Shown in pieces: positions 21,982-29,400 of a stretch of DNA of 32,981 nt (its first letter is position 1; every line of letters starts with the position of its first letter). A program made the position numbers and the translations under genes. Under the pieces are notes generated by a model. It did no database searches and had not been told where the DNA came from. It saw nothing but the letters and a program-made list of their open reading frames with translations. The stretch is from an uncultured Eubacteriales bacterium (lineage in GTDB: Bacteria > Bacillota > Clostridia > Oscillospirales > CAG-272), in the NCBI GenBank assembly GCA_902491535.1, contig CABUHS010000028.1, forward strand, positions 1-32,981. Reading direction: 5' to 3'.

Positions 21982-23253
21982 ATGCTTGACATAAAATTTA
22001 TAAAAGAAAACGCCGAATATGTAAAACAGAGGCTTTTGACCCGAAACAAGGACTACAGTGCCGATATAGACCGTATTCTTGAGGCGGATATAAGCCGCCG
22101 CGCTTTGATATCGGATACTGAACAGCTTCGCGCAAAGCAGAACAGCGTATCAAAGGAGATTCCGAAACTCAAAAAAGAGGGTAAGGATACGGCTCCGATT
22201 TTTGAAGAGATGAAGCAGCTTTCCGACAAAGTAAAGGCTGATACCGAAAAAATCGATGCACTTGAGACTGAAATAGAGAATTTGCTTCTTTCGATACCGA
22301 ACCTTCCTGACGAAAGCGTTCCTGTAGGTGCAGACGAAAGCGAAAATGTTGAGATACGCCGTTGGGGTGAGACAAGGAATTTTGATTTTGAGCCGCAGGC
22401 TCACTGGGATATCGGAAACCGTCTCGGAATACTTGATCCTGAGACAGCTACTAAGGTAACAGGAGCGCGTTTTCACTTTTATCGCGGTGCAGGAGCGCGT
22501 CTTGAGAGAGCGGTTATTAACTACTATCTTGATACGCATACAGAACACGGATATACCGAGATATTCCCTCCGTTTATGGTAAATCGCGACTCTATGAGAG
22601 GTACGGGACAGCTTCCGAAGTTCGAGGAGGATGCTTTCAAAGTAGCAGATACGGACTATTTCCTTATTCCTACCGCAGAAGTTCCTGTAACAAATATGTA
22701 TAAGAATACGATACTTGACGGAAGCGATCTTCCTCTCAAGTTCTGTGCATATTCTGCATGTTTCCGTGCAGAGGCAGGAAGTGCAGGCCGCGATACAAGA
22801 GGTCTTATCCGTCAGCATCAGTTCAACAAGGTTGAGCTTGTGAAATTCTCTGATCCGGAAAAATCATGGGATGAGCTTGAAGCGCTTACTCTTGATGCAC
22901 AGAGAGTGCTTCAGGGACTTGGACTTCCGCACAGAGTTGTATGCCTTTCTACAGGAGATATGGGCTTTTCTTCGGCAAAGACATATGATATAGAGGTGTA
23001 CATGCCTTCGTATAACCGTTATGTTGAGATAAGCTCGTGTTCTAACTTTGTCGATTATCAGGCTCGCCGTGCCAATATTAAATTCAAACGCAGCGCGACA
23101 GATAAGGCACAGTACGTGCATACGCTCAACGGCTCAGGTGTTGCTATCGGACGTACAGTTGCGGCTATTCTCGAGAACTATCAGAACGCAGACGGAACAG
23201 TAACAGTGCCGGAAGCGCTCCGCAAATATATGGGTACAGATATAATCAGATAA
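21982..23253 (+). CDS. serS: Seryl-tRNA synthetase
   Basis: This 423-residue class II synthetase has the N-terminal coiled-coil arm (about residues 30-105; SRRALISDTEQLRAKQNSVSKEI), motif 2 region FRAEAGSAGRDTRGLIRQHQFNKVEL and motif 3 NGSGVAIGRTVAAILENYQ. It charges tRNA-Ser (and selenocysteine tRNA where present). ATG 21982 gives the canonical MLDIKFIKEN start with GGAG 8 nt upstream; ATG 21976 is too close to that SD. The 58-nt spacer after parB has no room for a T-box leader, so serS is probably cotranscribed with parAB or has a simple promoter in the AT-rich spacer. The codon use suggests high expression. Confidence 0.97.
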   Translation: MLDIKFIKENAEYVKQRLLTRNKDYSADIDRILEADISRRALISDTEQLRAKQNSVSKEIPKLKKEGKDTAPIFEEMKQLSDKVKADTEKIDALETEIENLLLSIPNLPDESVPVGADESENVEIRRWGETRNFDFEPQAHWDIGNRLGILDPETATKVTGARFHFYRGAGARLERAVINYYLDTHTEHGYTEIFPPFMVNRDSMRGTGQLPKFEEDAFKVADTDYFLIPTAEVPVTNMYKNTILDGSDLPLKFCAYSACFRAEAGSAGRDTRGLIRQHQFNKVELVKFSDPEKSWDELEALTLDAQRVLQGLGLPHRVVCLSTGDMGFSSAKTYDIEVYMPSYNRYVEISSCSNFVDYQARRANIKFKRSATDKAQYVHTLNGSGVAIGRTVAAILENYQNADGTVTVPEALRKYMGTDIIR

Positions 23254-23284
23254 AGCACCGATAACCGGCGGGGAGGAACTGTTT

Positions 23285-23908
23285 TTGGAGCAGATAATTC
23301 GTGAAATAGAAGCGCTTACCGAATCGTCGGTTGGGCTTGTTATAGTTTCGCTTTTTGCCGGAATCGTTTTGTCGGTTATCTTTATACTTTATCAGCACGA
23401 TGTGTCCGGTGCGGTTATCAGATCACTTATGAAACACAATGCCGATTCGCCGCAGAGCGCAAAAACACTTCGCGAACTCGGTCTTTGGAAGAATATATTT
23501 GTCAGGGTTGCACTGCTTGGCAAAGGCGGTACGCTTAGGCGGATAATAGCTGTTGCGGAAGAGACTTCCCGGCAGGAGGAAAAGGCGGATCATGGAATAA
23601 GCCGTACCGATGATGCAGATTTGTCGGACGGTGTTCAGAACGCCGTCGGAGAAAGAAATTCCTGCGGTACTTCTGCAGATTTTAAAAAATCCTGGAAGTC
23701 CGATAAGAAGATTTCAGATGTTAAACAGTATGTAAAAATGCCTTTGGGAAGCTGTCACTTCTATCTTCCGCCGGAACACCGTGAAAAAGCAGAGTCTCTT
23801 TTTGGAGGCAAGCGGCAGAATCCGCTGATTGTTTTAATTTATCTTATTCTTCTCGCTTTGCTTGGAATCGGACTGATAAAGCTTATCCCGCATATTTTTC
23901 AGCTCTGA
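23285..23908 (+). CDS. Unrecognised protein with two terminal membrane helices
   Basis: I do not recognise this 207-residue protein. A membrane helix near residues 15-36 (VGLVIVSLFAGIVLSVIFILY) and another at the C-terminus (NPLIVLIYLILLALLGIGLIKLIP) flank a hydrophilic middle. The middle includes SAKTLRELGLWKNIFVR and a second conserved-looking block before the last helix (VKMPLGSCHFYLPPEHREKA). A pattern of structured ends and an acidic low-complexity centre suggests an envelope-associated adaptor, which is only a guess. It starts at TTG 23285 with GGGGAGGAA about 6 nt upstream, 31 nt after serS, and is followed closely by the MORN protein. Confidence 0.7.
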   Translation: MEQIIREIEALTESSVGLVIVSLFAGIVLSVIFILYQHDVSGAVIRSLMKHNADSPQSAKTLRELGLWKNIFVRVALLGKGGTLRRIIAVAEETSRQEEKADHGISRTDDADLSDGVQNAVGERNSCGTSADFKKSWKSDKKISDVKQYVKMPLGSCHFYLPPEHREKAESLFGGKRQNPLIVLIYLILLALLGIGLIKLIPHIFQL

Positions 23909-23949
23909 CGGTATAGCTTACATGTATTATGAAAGGAACGGTCAAGATC

Positions 23950-24834
23950 ATGGATAATAATATAGACAGCATCTCAGAAAAGCCGGCGAGACGCCGCAGA
24001 AGAAAACACCGCAATGTTGTGCTTACTATAAGCATAATCCTTGCGGCAGCTGTACTTTGCGTTATAATCGTGTATATAATTTTATATATGAATGGATTCA
24101 GACCGTATGTCAGAATTACTTCTGAAAACGGCGGTACAATCAAATTCACCGGAATGGTGGACAAGACCGGTATGCCGACAAAGGGTACATTGTACTTTTC
24201 AGACGGATCTTCCGCAAAGGTAGACAGCGAGACCGGAGAACTTGTATATTCAAACGGTAATGTATATAAGGGCGGCCTTACCGATATGCAGAAGAACGGA
24301 ACCGGAGTTCTTACATATGCCTCCGGCGATGTATATGAAGGACAGTTTTCATATGATGAAATATCCGGAACCGGAGTTTTCAGATTTGAAAATGGAGATA
24401 CCTATGAGGGCGAATTTTCCGGAGGTAAGAAGAACGGAAAGGGTACGTATACATGGGCTGACGGATCGACATATGTCGGGGAATACAAGGATGATAAAAA
24501 GGACGGCGAGGGTACATATACTTGGGCTGACGGATCAATATATTCGGGTATGTATTCCGGAGATATGAAGAACGGAGTCGGTAAGTTTACATACGCCTGC
24601 GGGGATGTATATGAGGGCGAGTTTGTAAACGATGTTCGTACCGGAAAGGGAACATATATCTGGGCGAACGGCGAAAGCTATACAGGTGAGTTCAAGGAAA
24701 ACCGCCTGTCCGGTCAGGGGACATACACATGGCCGTCGGGACGGACTTATACGGGATATTTCGAAAACGGAGCGATCGTTCATGTGGACGATGCACCTGT
24801 TCCAGCTCCAACCGACGCAGGAGCGGAGAGCTGA
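23950..24834 (+). CDS. MORN-repeat membrane protein
   Basis: This 294-residue protein has a strongly basic N-terminus (ARRRRRKHRN), one membrane helix (VLTISIILAAAVLCVIIVYIILYM, about residues 22-46) and an external domain with about eight MORN repeats of about 23 residues each. The repeats carry the G-Y/F-EG-F signature, for example DVYEGQFSYDEISGTGVFRF and TYEGEFSGGKKNGKGTYTW. The end is Pro/Ala-rich. Positive charge before the helix predicts the repeats lie outside. MORN repeats form beta-hairpin stacks that bind lipids or proteins; the partner here is unknown. ATG 23950 follows AAAGGA by 12 nt; ATG 23929 has no SD. It is followed by a terminator. Confidence 0.85.
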   Translation: MDNNIDSISEKPARRRRRKHRNVVLTISIILAAAVLCVIIVYIILYMNGFRPYVRITSENGGTIKFTGMVDKTGMPTKGTLYFSDGSSAKVDSETGELVYSNGNVYKGGLTDMQKNGTGVLTYASGDVYEGQFSYDEISGTGVFRFENGDTYEGEFSGGKKNGKGTYTWADGSTYVGEYKDDKKDGEGTYTWADGSIYSGMYSGDMKNGVGKFTYACGDVYEGEFVNDVRTGKGTYIWANGESYTGEFKENRLSGQGTYTWPSGRTYTGYFENGAIVHVDDAPVPAPTDAGAES

Positions 24835-24851
24835 GCCTGAGTAAATGTTTT

Positions 24852-24887
24852 GAGCTGGAAAACATACTGTTTTTCAGCTCATGTTTT
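24852..24887 (+). terminator. Terminator after the MORN gene
   Basis: GAGCTGGAAAA (24852-24862) pairs with TTTTTCAGCTC (24870-24880), one G-U, 7-nt loop, followed by ATGTTTT. The T-tract is short. Confidence 0.6.
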
Positions 24888-24949
24888 ATGATTTCATATC
24901 CCGAGCTATGAATTTTTATCCGCTTCGGGAATGGGAAGGAGCGTATTTA

Positions 24950-26095
24950 ATGAATATTCTTATGGTAACGACGGCGTTCGGTATAGGAGGCGCTGAGACA
25001 TATATTCTTGAGCTTTCAAAGGAGCTTTTGAGGCGCGGACACAGTGTTACTGTGGCGTCCTCGGGCGGAGTATACGCCGAGCAGCTCGAGGAGGCCGGCG
25101 CTGTACATGTGGCGCTTCCTCTGTCGGAAAGATCTCCGATAAAACTCGCGCGGGCGTATAAAGGATTGAAAAAACTTATAGAGGATCATATACAGTCGGG
25201 GAATCCTTTTGATATCGTTCATGCTCATGCACGTATATGCACTATAGTATGCGGAAAGCTGAAAAGGAGTATGCCGGAAGCGTTTCATTATGTGACGACA
25301 GCGCATGGGGTTTACAAGATGCTTCCGGGGTTTAGCGCCCTGACTGATTGGGGTGAAAGGTCGCTTGCGGTAAGTGAGGACGTCAGAAAATATCTTATAG
25401 ATGCTTATAGGATATCTTCCGACAATATTACGCTGACGGTTAACGGTATTGACGCTGAACGCTTCTGTCCTGCGCCGCCCGACCGGAAAGCGGATATTGT
25501 CCGAAAGCTCGGACTTTCGGATACTTGTAAGCATAGAGTCATGCATGTCAGCCGTCTTGATTTGGCAAGCTCTGACGCGGCAGTACAGTTGATCGGCAGT
25601 GCAGAGCAACTTGCAGAGCTTTATCCCGATATTGAGATCGTTACGGTCGGATCGGGAACAGAATTTGACAGGCTTTCAGACGAAGCTGAGCAGGTGAATA
25701 AGAAGCTCGGAAGAAAGGTTATTGTTATGCTTGGATCGCGCCGTGATATTCCGGATATTCTTCCTTGTGCCGATGTATTTGTCGGAGTATCGCGGGCTGC
25801 GCTTGAGGCAATGTCGTGCGGAATACCTACCGTTCTTGCGGGCGCGCAGGGTTATCTCGGTATCTTTGACGGCGAGGATAGCCTGAAAGCGGCGCAGAAG
25901 ACGAATTTTTGTTGTCGGGACGGAGAAAAGTCTTCGGCAGAGAAACTTATATCTGATATAAAAAAACTTTTTGACAGCGATTCCGAAAAGCTATCAAGGC
26001 TCGGTGCGTTCGGCAGAGAGACTGTGAAGCGGCTTTATTCGGTATCCCGAATGGGCGATGATGCAGAGGCAATGTATCGCGCTTGCATGAAATAA
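24950..26095 (+). CDS. Family 4 glycosyltransferase
   Basis: This 382-residue GT-B enzyme begins MNILMVTTAFGIGGAETYIL, the typical GT4 N-terminus with the Gly-rich GIGGAE loop. HAHARI lies near residue 90, VMHVSRLD near residue 200 starts the nucleotide-sugar domain, and SRAALEAMSCGIPTVLAGA carries the conserved acidic donor-binding region. It has no signal peptide, so it acts at the cytoplasmic face, likely on a glycolipid or wall polymer. Donor and acceptor cannot be read from sequence. ATG 24950 has AAGGAG 8 nt upstream; the frame reaches 24881 but without support. A hairpin follows the gene. Confidence 0.92.
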   Translation: MNILMVTTAFGIGGAETYILELSKELLRRGHSVTVASSGGVYAEQLEEAGAVHVALPLSERSPIKLARAYKGLKKLIEDHIQSGNPFDIVHAHARICTIVCGKLKRSMPEAFHYVTTAHGVYKMLPGFSALTDWGERSLAVSEDVRKYLIDAYRISSDNITLTVNGIDAERFCPAPPDRKADIVRKLGLSDTCKHRVMHVSRLDLASSDAAVQLIGSAEQLAELYPDIEIVTVGSGTEFDRLSDEAEQVNKKLGRKVIVMLGSRRDIPDILPCADVFVGVSRAALEAMSCGIPTVLAGAQGYLGIFDGEDSLKAAQKTNFCCRDGEKSSAEKLISDIKKLFDSDSEKLSRLGAFGRETVKRLYSVSRMGDDAEAMYRACMK

Positions 26096-26163
26096 ATAAG
26101 TGTTTTAATTGATTCGTCGGTATAAGCGGTCATTAAATATTGTATTTGGATAATAAAGTAACA

Positions 26164-26200
26164 AGCGCATAGAGCAAACTTTTAGTTTGATCTATGCGCT
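26164..26200. terminator. Bidirectional terminator between glycosyltransferase and GNAT genes
   Basis: AGCGCATAGAGCAAACT (26164-26180) pairs with AGTTTGATCTATGCGCT (26184-26200) with one mismatch and a TTT loop. It sits between convergent stops (26095 and 26216). The flanking T-runs are weak both ways. Confidence 0.7.
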
Positions 26201-26215
26201 GCTGTTTCATTACAA

Positions 26216-26785
26216 TCAATTCCGTTTTCTCATTTTTGACCACTCACTTCGCAATATACCGTAATCGGATATATCGAGAAATTCTCCTGCGGTGGTTTTA
26301 AAATATTCGCGCTTTGTACCCTCGAAGGTCAGGCCGCATTTCTGAGCAACTCTGCCGGATGCGGGATTTTTAACCGCGTGAGAAATTCCTACACGGTTTA
26401 CTCCGATTTCAGCAAAAAGGTAGTCAATGACTGCCCTTGCGGCTTCAGACATAAATCCTTTATTCCAGTAATCGTATCCTATACAGTAACCGAGTTCTGC
26501 ATATTCGCAGCTTTCGTTTAATCGGACAACACTGATATTTCCTATAAGTGTTTCTTTATACTCCATAGCCCAGTTATACGTATTCAGGTTATCATATGCT
26601 GCGCACCAACTTTCTAAGAGCTGTCTTGTAAGATCAGGTGATTCATGAGGAAACCATGTTAAATAGCGCGTAACTCTTTCGTCATTTGCCCAGTTTTCGA
26701 ACATTGCCTGAGCATCGTCAACTGTAAATTTTCGTAAAATAAGCCTTTCGGTTTTTATTGTTTGTGTTCCTTTGTTTGTAATCAT
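26216..26785 (-). CDS. GNAT N-acetyltransferase, RimJ/RimL type
   Basis: This 189-residue protein shows the RimJ/RimL-like pattern: TERLILRKFTVDDAQAMFENWANDERVTRYLTW, then YAELGYCIGYDYWNKGFMSEAARAVIDYLF and HAVKNPASGRVAQKCGLTFEGTKREYF, the acetyl-CoA-binding and C-terminal strands. Relatives acetylate ribosomal-protein N-termini, small molecules or antibiotics; the substrate here is unknown. It is last in the operon methyltransferase-GNAT-GNAT, with its SD (GGAGG) inside the end of the previous gene and only 3 nt between stop and ATG. Transcription probably depends on read-through of the attenuator at 28075-28114. Confidence 0.92.
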   Translation of the reverse strand: MITNKGTQTIKTERLILRKFTVDDAQAMFENWANDERVTRYLTWFPHESPDLTRQLLESWCAAYDNLNTYNWAMEYKETLIGNISVVRLNESCEYAELGYCIGYDYWNKGFMSEAARAVIDYLFAEIGVNRVGISHAVKNPASGRVAQKCGLTFEGTKREYFKTTAGEFLDISDYGILRSEWSKMRKRN

Positions 26786-26788
26786 TAT

Positions 26789-27253
26789 TCAGTCCTCCAA
26801 TTTGTATTCCATTCTGCGGATACGCTCTGTCATTTCGCAGTCTTCATAAAAAGCAATAGCCTCTTTATTAAATCCGTATACACCAAGATCAAGTATTTTA
26901 CATTTCTTCTCTTGAGCCTTTTCCTTGCAACACTCAAACAGCCTTTTTCCAATTCCGTTTCTTTGATGAGATTTTAAGACACAAATATCATCAATATAGA
27001 AACAGTCAAAGTCTACGTATGTAGAGTGATTTCTGTAGGAAACAACCCAAGCAAAAGCATATCCTACTACATCGCCATTATCAGTTTCGGCAATGTAGAT
27101 AGTGTGTTTCGGATCATTTAATCTTTCTCCAAATGCTTCCTTTGTAAAGTAGCGAGCTTCAGTTTTAAATAAGTCAGGTCTGCCATTATAGTGTAAGTCC
27201 GCAATCTCTTTCTGAAGCGGTCGGATACGTTCACAATCTTCGTTTATATTCAT
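26789..27253 (-). CDS. GNAT N-acetyltransferase
   Basis: This 154-residue single-domain acetyltransferase has the acetyl-CoA motif VLKSHQRNGIGKRLFECC (the R/Q-x-x-G-x-G/A loop), preceded by FYIDDICV and followed by LDLGVYGFNKEAIAFYEDCEM. The N-terminal IRPLQKEIADLHYNGRPDLF resembles small GNATs that modify amino groups of metabolites or antibiotics. No substrate can be assigned. AAAGGA, formed by the last codons of the methyltransferase, is its SD. It lies 8 nt after the methyltransferase stop and is coupled to the second GNAT. The gene is visibly AT-richer than the window average, like its neighbours. Confidence 0.92.
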   Translation of the reverse strand: MNINEDCERIRPLQKEIADLHYNGRPDLFKTEARYFTKEAFGERLNDPKHTIYIAETDNGDVVGYAFAWVVSYRNHSTYVDFDCFYIDDICVLKSHQRNGIGKRLFECCKEKAQEKKCKILDLGVYGFNKEAIAFYEDCEMTERIRRMEYKLED

Positions 27254-27261
27254 TTTATTAT

Positions 27262-28050
27262 TTATTCCTTTCTGAATATATCAAGTGTGTGATGAGAGTA
27301 ACCGATCATATCTTGTCTTTCGCAAATTGCCAGGTGATACTTTAGATACAGTTCGTACATTCGATCATCCATTTGATCTACGGTTTCTCTCATGTGATTT
27401 GTATAACCGTCAGTAGCAATAAAGTGGAGTTGAGTAACATTGAACTCCGAACGCAGTTTATCAATATCTTCTTTTCGATGCAGTTCGAATATGTCCCACG
27501 GCTTTGAGAATGTATCGAATGTTTCTGTGTTTAGCATACATTTTTCGATTATGTTATAGATCTCCCCACGAATAAAGCCATATGATAAAACGCTCGCATC
27601 TCCCATACAGTATGCTGCAAAAACAATACCACCCTTCTTTGTCACTCGTATTGCTTCTGATAAGGCTTTTAGCTTATCTTCGGTTGTGAATAGGTGATAC
27701 ATCGGGCCGAGCAGCAAAGTAATATCATAAGTATCGCTTTCAAAATCAGACAAATCCATAGCATTACCTTGCGTAATGGTAACGGGTTCTCCTGCGACGG
27801 TATTTTGTTTGAAGATTTCGATATTATGCTCAACTAATTCGACTGCATCCACTTGGTAGCTTTTTTGTGCTAAAGCGTGGCTATATCGACCTGTCGCTGC
27901 ACCGATCTCTAAGACTCGCATACCCGGCTTTAAGTATTTCTCGACATACTTCATAGTCGTAATATACTCGACCATTCCGTGCTTTGAGGTAAGACGACCG
28001 CTTTCATCATATCTCTCGTAGTAGTTTGTTAAATACTCTTTCGTTTCCAT
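27262..28050 (-). CDS. Class I SAM-dependent methyltransferase under attenuator control
   Basis: This 262-residue protein has motif I VLEIGAATGRYSHAL (about residue 46), the acidic AVELVEHNIEIF after beta-2, GNAMDL and ITLLLGPMYHL (motif IV), then an unusual C-terminal half (WDIFELHRKEDIDKL... THHMRETVDQMDDRMYELYLKYHL-like helices). It is soluble. The target is unknown; it is not an Erm, Cfr or RsmG type. Its expression signals stand out: promoter at 28319, a 37-codon leader ORF, a terminator, then AGGAGG 7 nt before the ATG. Attenuators of this type usually precede genes needed when ribosomes are inhibited, which makes rRNA or antibiotic methylation a fair hypothesis and no more. Confidence 0.9.
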   Translation of the reverse strand: METKEYLTNYYERYDESGRLTSKHGMVEYITTMKYVEKYLKPGMRVLEIGAATGRYSHALAQKSYQVDAVELVEHNIEIFKQNTVAGEPVTITQGNAMDLSDFESDTYDITLLLGPMYHLFTTEDKLKALSEAIRVTKKGGIVFAAYCMGDASVLSYGFIRGEIYNIIEKCMLNTETFDTFSKPWDIFELHRKEDIDKLRSEFNVTQLHFIATDGYTNHMRETVDQMDDRMYELYLKYHLAICERQDMIGYSHHTLDIFRKE

Positions 28051-28074
28051 CTCGAAACCTCCTGTAAAAATTAT

Positions 28075-28114
28075 AAAAAACAGTGTAGGCTAAGATTACT
28101 CATAGCCTACACTG
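28075..28114 (-). terminator. Attenuator terminator before the methyltransferase
   Basis: On the minus strand CAGTGTAGGCT (28114-28104) pairs perfectly with AGCCTACACTG (28091-28081) across a 12-nt loop and is followed by TTTTTT. It lies between the leader ORF and the methyltransferase SD, so it stops transcription in the leader unless disrupted. Confidence 0.88.
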
Positions 28115-28261
28115 CGCTTATCTTAATCAGCTTAGAAAACACTCTAATTACTTGAATAAGGGTATAACAATGTAAGCCCGACGTTCTGCCAATAATAAGC
28201 AGGGACTGCGGACTGCATATCGACGTTATTGTTTAGGCGGTCGATACAGTTAAACATTGTT
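28104..28261 (-). promoter_or_regulatory. Alternative RNA pairings of the methyltransferase leader (antiterminator and anti-antiterminator)
   Basis: Read on the minus strand, GGCTTACATTG (28178-28168), within leader codons 27-30, can pair over 11 positions (three G-U) with the terminator's first arm at 28114-28104. The segment ACATTGTT (28173-28166) can instead pair exactly with AACAATGT (28261-28254), which includes the leader's ATG. The two are mutually exclusive, so ribosome position on the leader could decide whether the terminator forms. By-eye prediction. Confidence 0.55.
28144..28257 (-). CDS. Leader peptide (37 aa) of the methyltransferase operon
   Basis: A 37-codon frame starts at ATG 28257 with GAGGT 6 nt upstream, about 28 nt after the predicted transcription start. 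It ends at TAG 28144-28146, 30 nt before the terminator stem. The peptide begins MFNCIDRLNNNVDMQ, has an aromatic patch AYYWQN near residues 20-25 and ends LLYPYSSN. It lacks the composition of a signal peptide or a run of one amino acid, so amino-acid starvation control of the trp type is unlikely. A drug-stalled ribosome is the better fit. I know no named family for it. Confidence 0.7.
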   Translation of the reverse strand: MFNCIDRLNNNVDMQSAVPAYYWQNVGLTLLYPYSSN

Positions 28262-28291
28262 TTACCTCAAAAATAATTTTATTTAATTTAT

Positions 28292-28319
28292 ATTATATAC
28301 TTTTTTATAATTATGTCAA
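28292..28319 (-). promoter_or_regulatory. Consensus promoter of the methyltransferase operon
   Basis: Minus strand TTGACA (28319-28314), 16-nt spacer, TATAAT (28297-28292): both boxes perfect. The predicted start is near 28285, giving a leader of about 235 nt before the methyltransferase ATG. The rest of the spacer to 28435 is AT-rich with no clear terminator for the upstream DUF3021 gene. Confidence 0.85.
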
Positions 28320-28435
28320 GTAAATTCCGATTTATCTTACAAATATTTTATATTTCCTGTGATTTAAAGACAGGTACATTAGGATTAACAGATTTTTTTA
28401 TAATGACATAAACTAAGAATTAAAGAAGATTATTT

Positions 28436-28894
28436 TTACTGTTGCCCTATGTGTAAATTTTCGTTCATTTTTTTTACTTCCTTTTTAGCAATGAAATACT
28501 GTATGATCCATATGACAGCAAAAATAAAGGTGAAAATTCCAAAGTAGCTTAGTACACCTTTTAAACTGTGTTCCATCCAGTAAGTGACATAAGCTATCGG
28601 CATCATTATTAACGAAATAATTAAGAAGTAGATTCCTGTCTGTTTTACGATTCCCCAATTCTCTATTTCCCATATTACAGAGCAGGCCGCAAACCCTGTC
28701 CCCAGTATTCCGCATAAAAATGCCTGAAGAAGAACTGCATTGATCTCGTTTTTCATCATAACGGTCAGTTCGGGTACACATGGGGAATAATACCCGTTTG
28801 CAAATATCAAAGAGAGAATTATCGTTATTATATATCCTGTTGCCAGTCCGATAGGAAATCCTAAAATGCCGCGTAATAATATTTTCTTTTTCAT
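28436..28894 (-). CDS. DUF3021 family four-helix membrane protein
   Basis: This 152-residue membrane protein has about four helices (GILGFPIGLATGYIITIILSLIF, VLLQAFLCGILGTGFAACSVIW, GIYFLIISLIMMPIAYVTYW, FGIFTFIFAVIWIIQYFIA). It matches the DUF3021 proteins encoded next to stand-alone LytTR regulators in Firmicutes. In comparable LytTR pairs of streptococci the membrane protein restrains the regulator; that is the inferred role here. ATG 28894 has AAGGTG 6 nt upstream, overlapping the end of the LytTR gene; GTG 28903 is unsupported. AT-rich like the rest of the accessory block. What signal it senses is unknown. Confidence 0.88.
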   Translation of the reverse strand: MKKKILLRGILGFPIGLATGYIITIILSLIFANGYYSPCVPELTVMMKNEINAVLLQAFLCGILGTGFAACSVIWEIENWGIVKQTGIYFLIISLIMMPIAYVTYWMEHSLKGVLSYFGIFTFIFAVIWIIQYFIAKKEVKKMNENLHIGQQ

Positions 28895-28904
28895 ATTTAT
28901 CACC

Positions 28905-29345
28905 TTATATTCCTAATATTTTTTTTATTTTTGAGACGTACCGTCTTGATACATATGTTACTGTTCCGTTTATTAGTTTAACGCAAATAGTTCCGGTAAA
29001 GTTCAAATCAAAGTTTTTTACCTTTTTAAGATTTATAATTTCTGAATTGGAAATACGGACAAATTGAGAAGGATCTAATTTTTCCTCCATCTCATAAAGT
29101 CTGAATCGAAGAAGATATTCACCGTTATTTGTTAATGCAAAAACCTTATTGTTGCAGGAAAAGATTCTGATCAGATCATTTTGTTCTAATACTTCGATCT
29201 TTCCGTTTTTGCTTCCGGTAATAATGCGCGGATTATCGACCGATAGCTTTTGCACAATATTATTTATTTCCTCTGTAATCGATGCTGTCAAAATAATTAT
29301 TTTGGGTTCGATATATGAATCATCTGTTTTTATTTCGATCTGCAT
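28905..29345 (-). CDS. LytTR-family DNA-binding regulator, stand-alone
   Basis: This 146-residue protein has a short N-terminal region (IEIKTDDSYIEPKIIILTASI) and a C-terminal LytTR domain: IEVLEQNDLIRIFSCNNKVFALTNNGEYLLR, then FVRISNSEIINLKKVKNFD and GTVTYVSRRYVSKIKKIL. No receiver domain is present, so it is not a classical response regulator. It is paired with DUF3021 as a membrane-bound partner, 10 nt apart. ATG 29345 follows AGAGAGGA by about 10 nt; GTG 29354 is the alternative. It probably regulates its own promoter, and possibly the operon downstream, but no binding site is certain. Confidence 0.9.
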   Translation of the reverse strand: MQIEIKTDDSYIEPKIIILTASITEEINNIVQKLSVDNPRIITGSKNGKIEVLEQNDLIRIFSCNNKVFALTNNGEYLLRFRLYEMEEKLDPSQFVRISNSEIINLKKVKNFDLNFTGTICVKLINGTVTYVSRRYVSKIKKILGI

Positions 29346-29371
29346 TATGAACACTTCCTCTCTTATCTATA

Positions 29372-29400
29372 ATTATAAACAGAACGTAAGCTGTATTCAA
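29372..29400 (-). promoter_or_regulatory. Promoter of the LytTR-DUF3021 genes
   Basis: Minus strand TTGAAT (29400-29395), 17-nt spacer, TATAAT (29377-29372), with an expected start near 29365, about 20 nt before the ATG. A related 12-mer occurs at 29380-29391 (inside the spacer) and 29426-29437 (9 of 12 identical), possibly regulator sites. The rest of 29401-29550 shows nothing else convincing. Confidence 0.7.
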
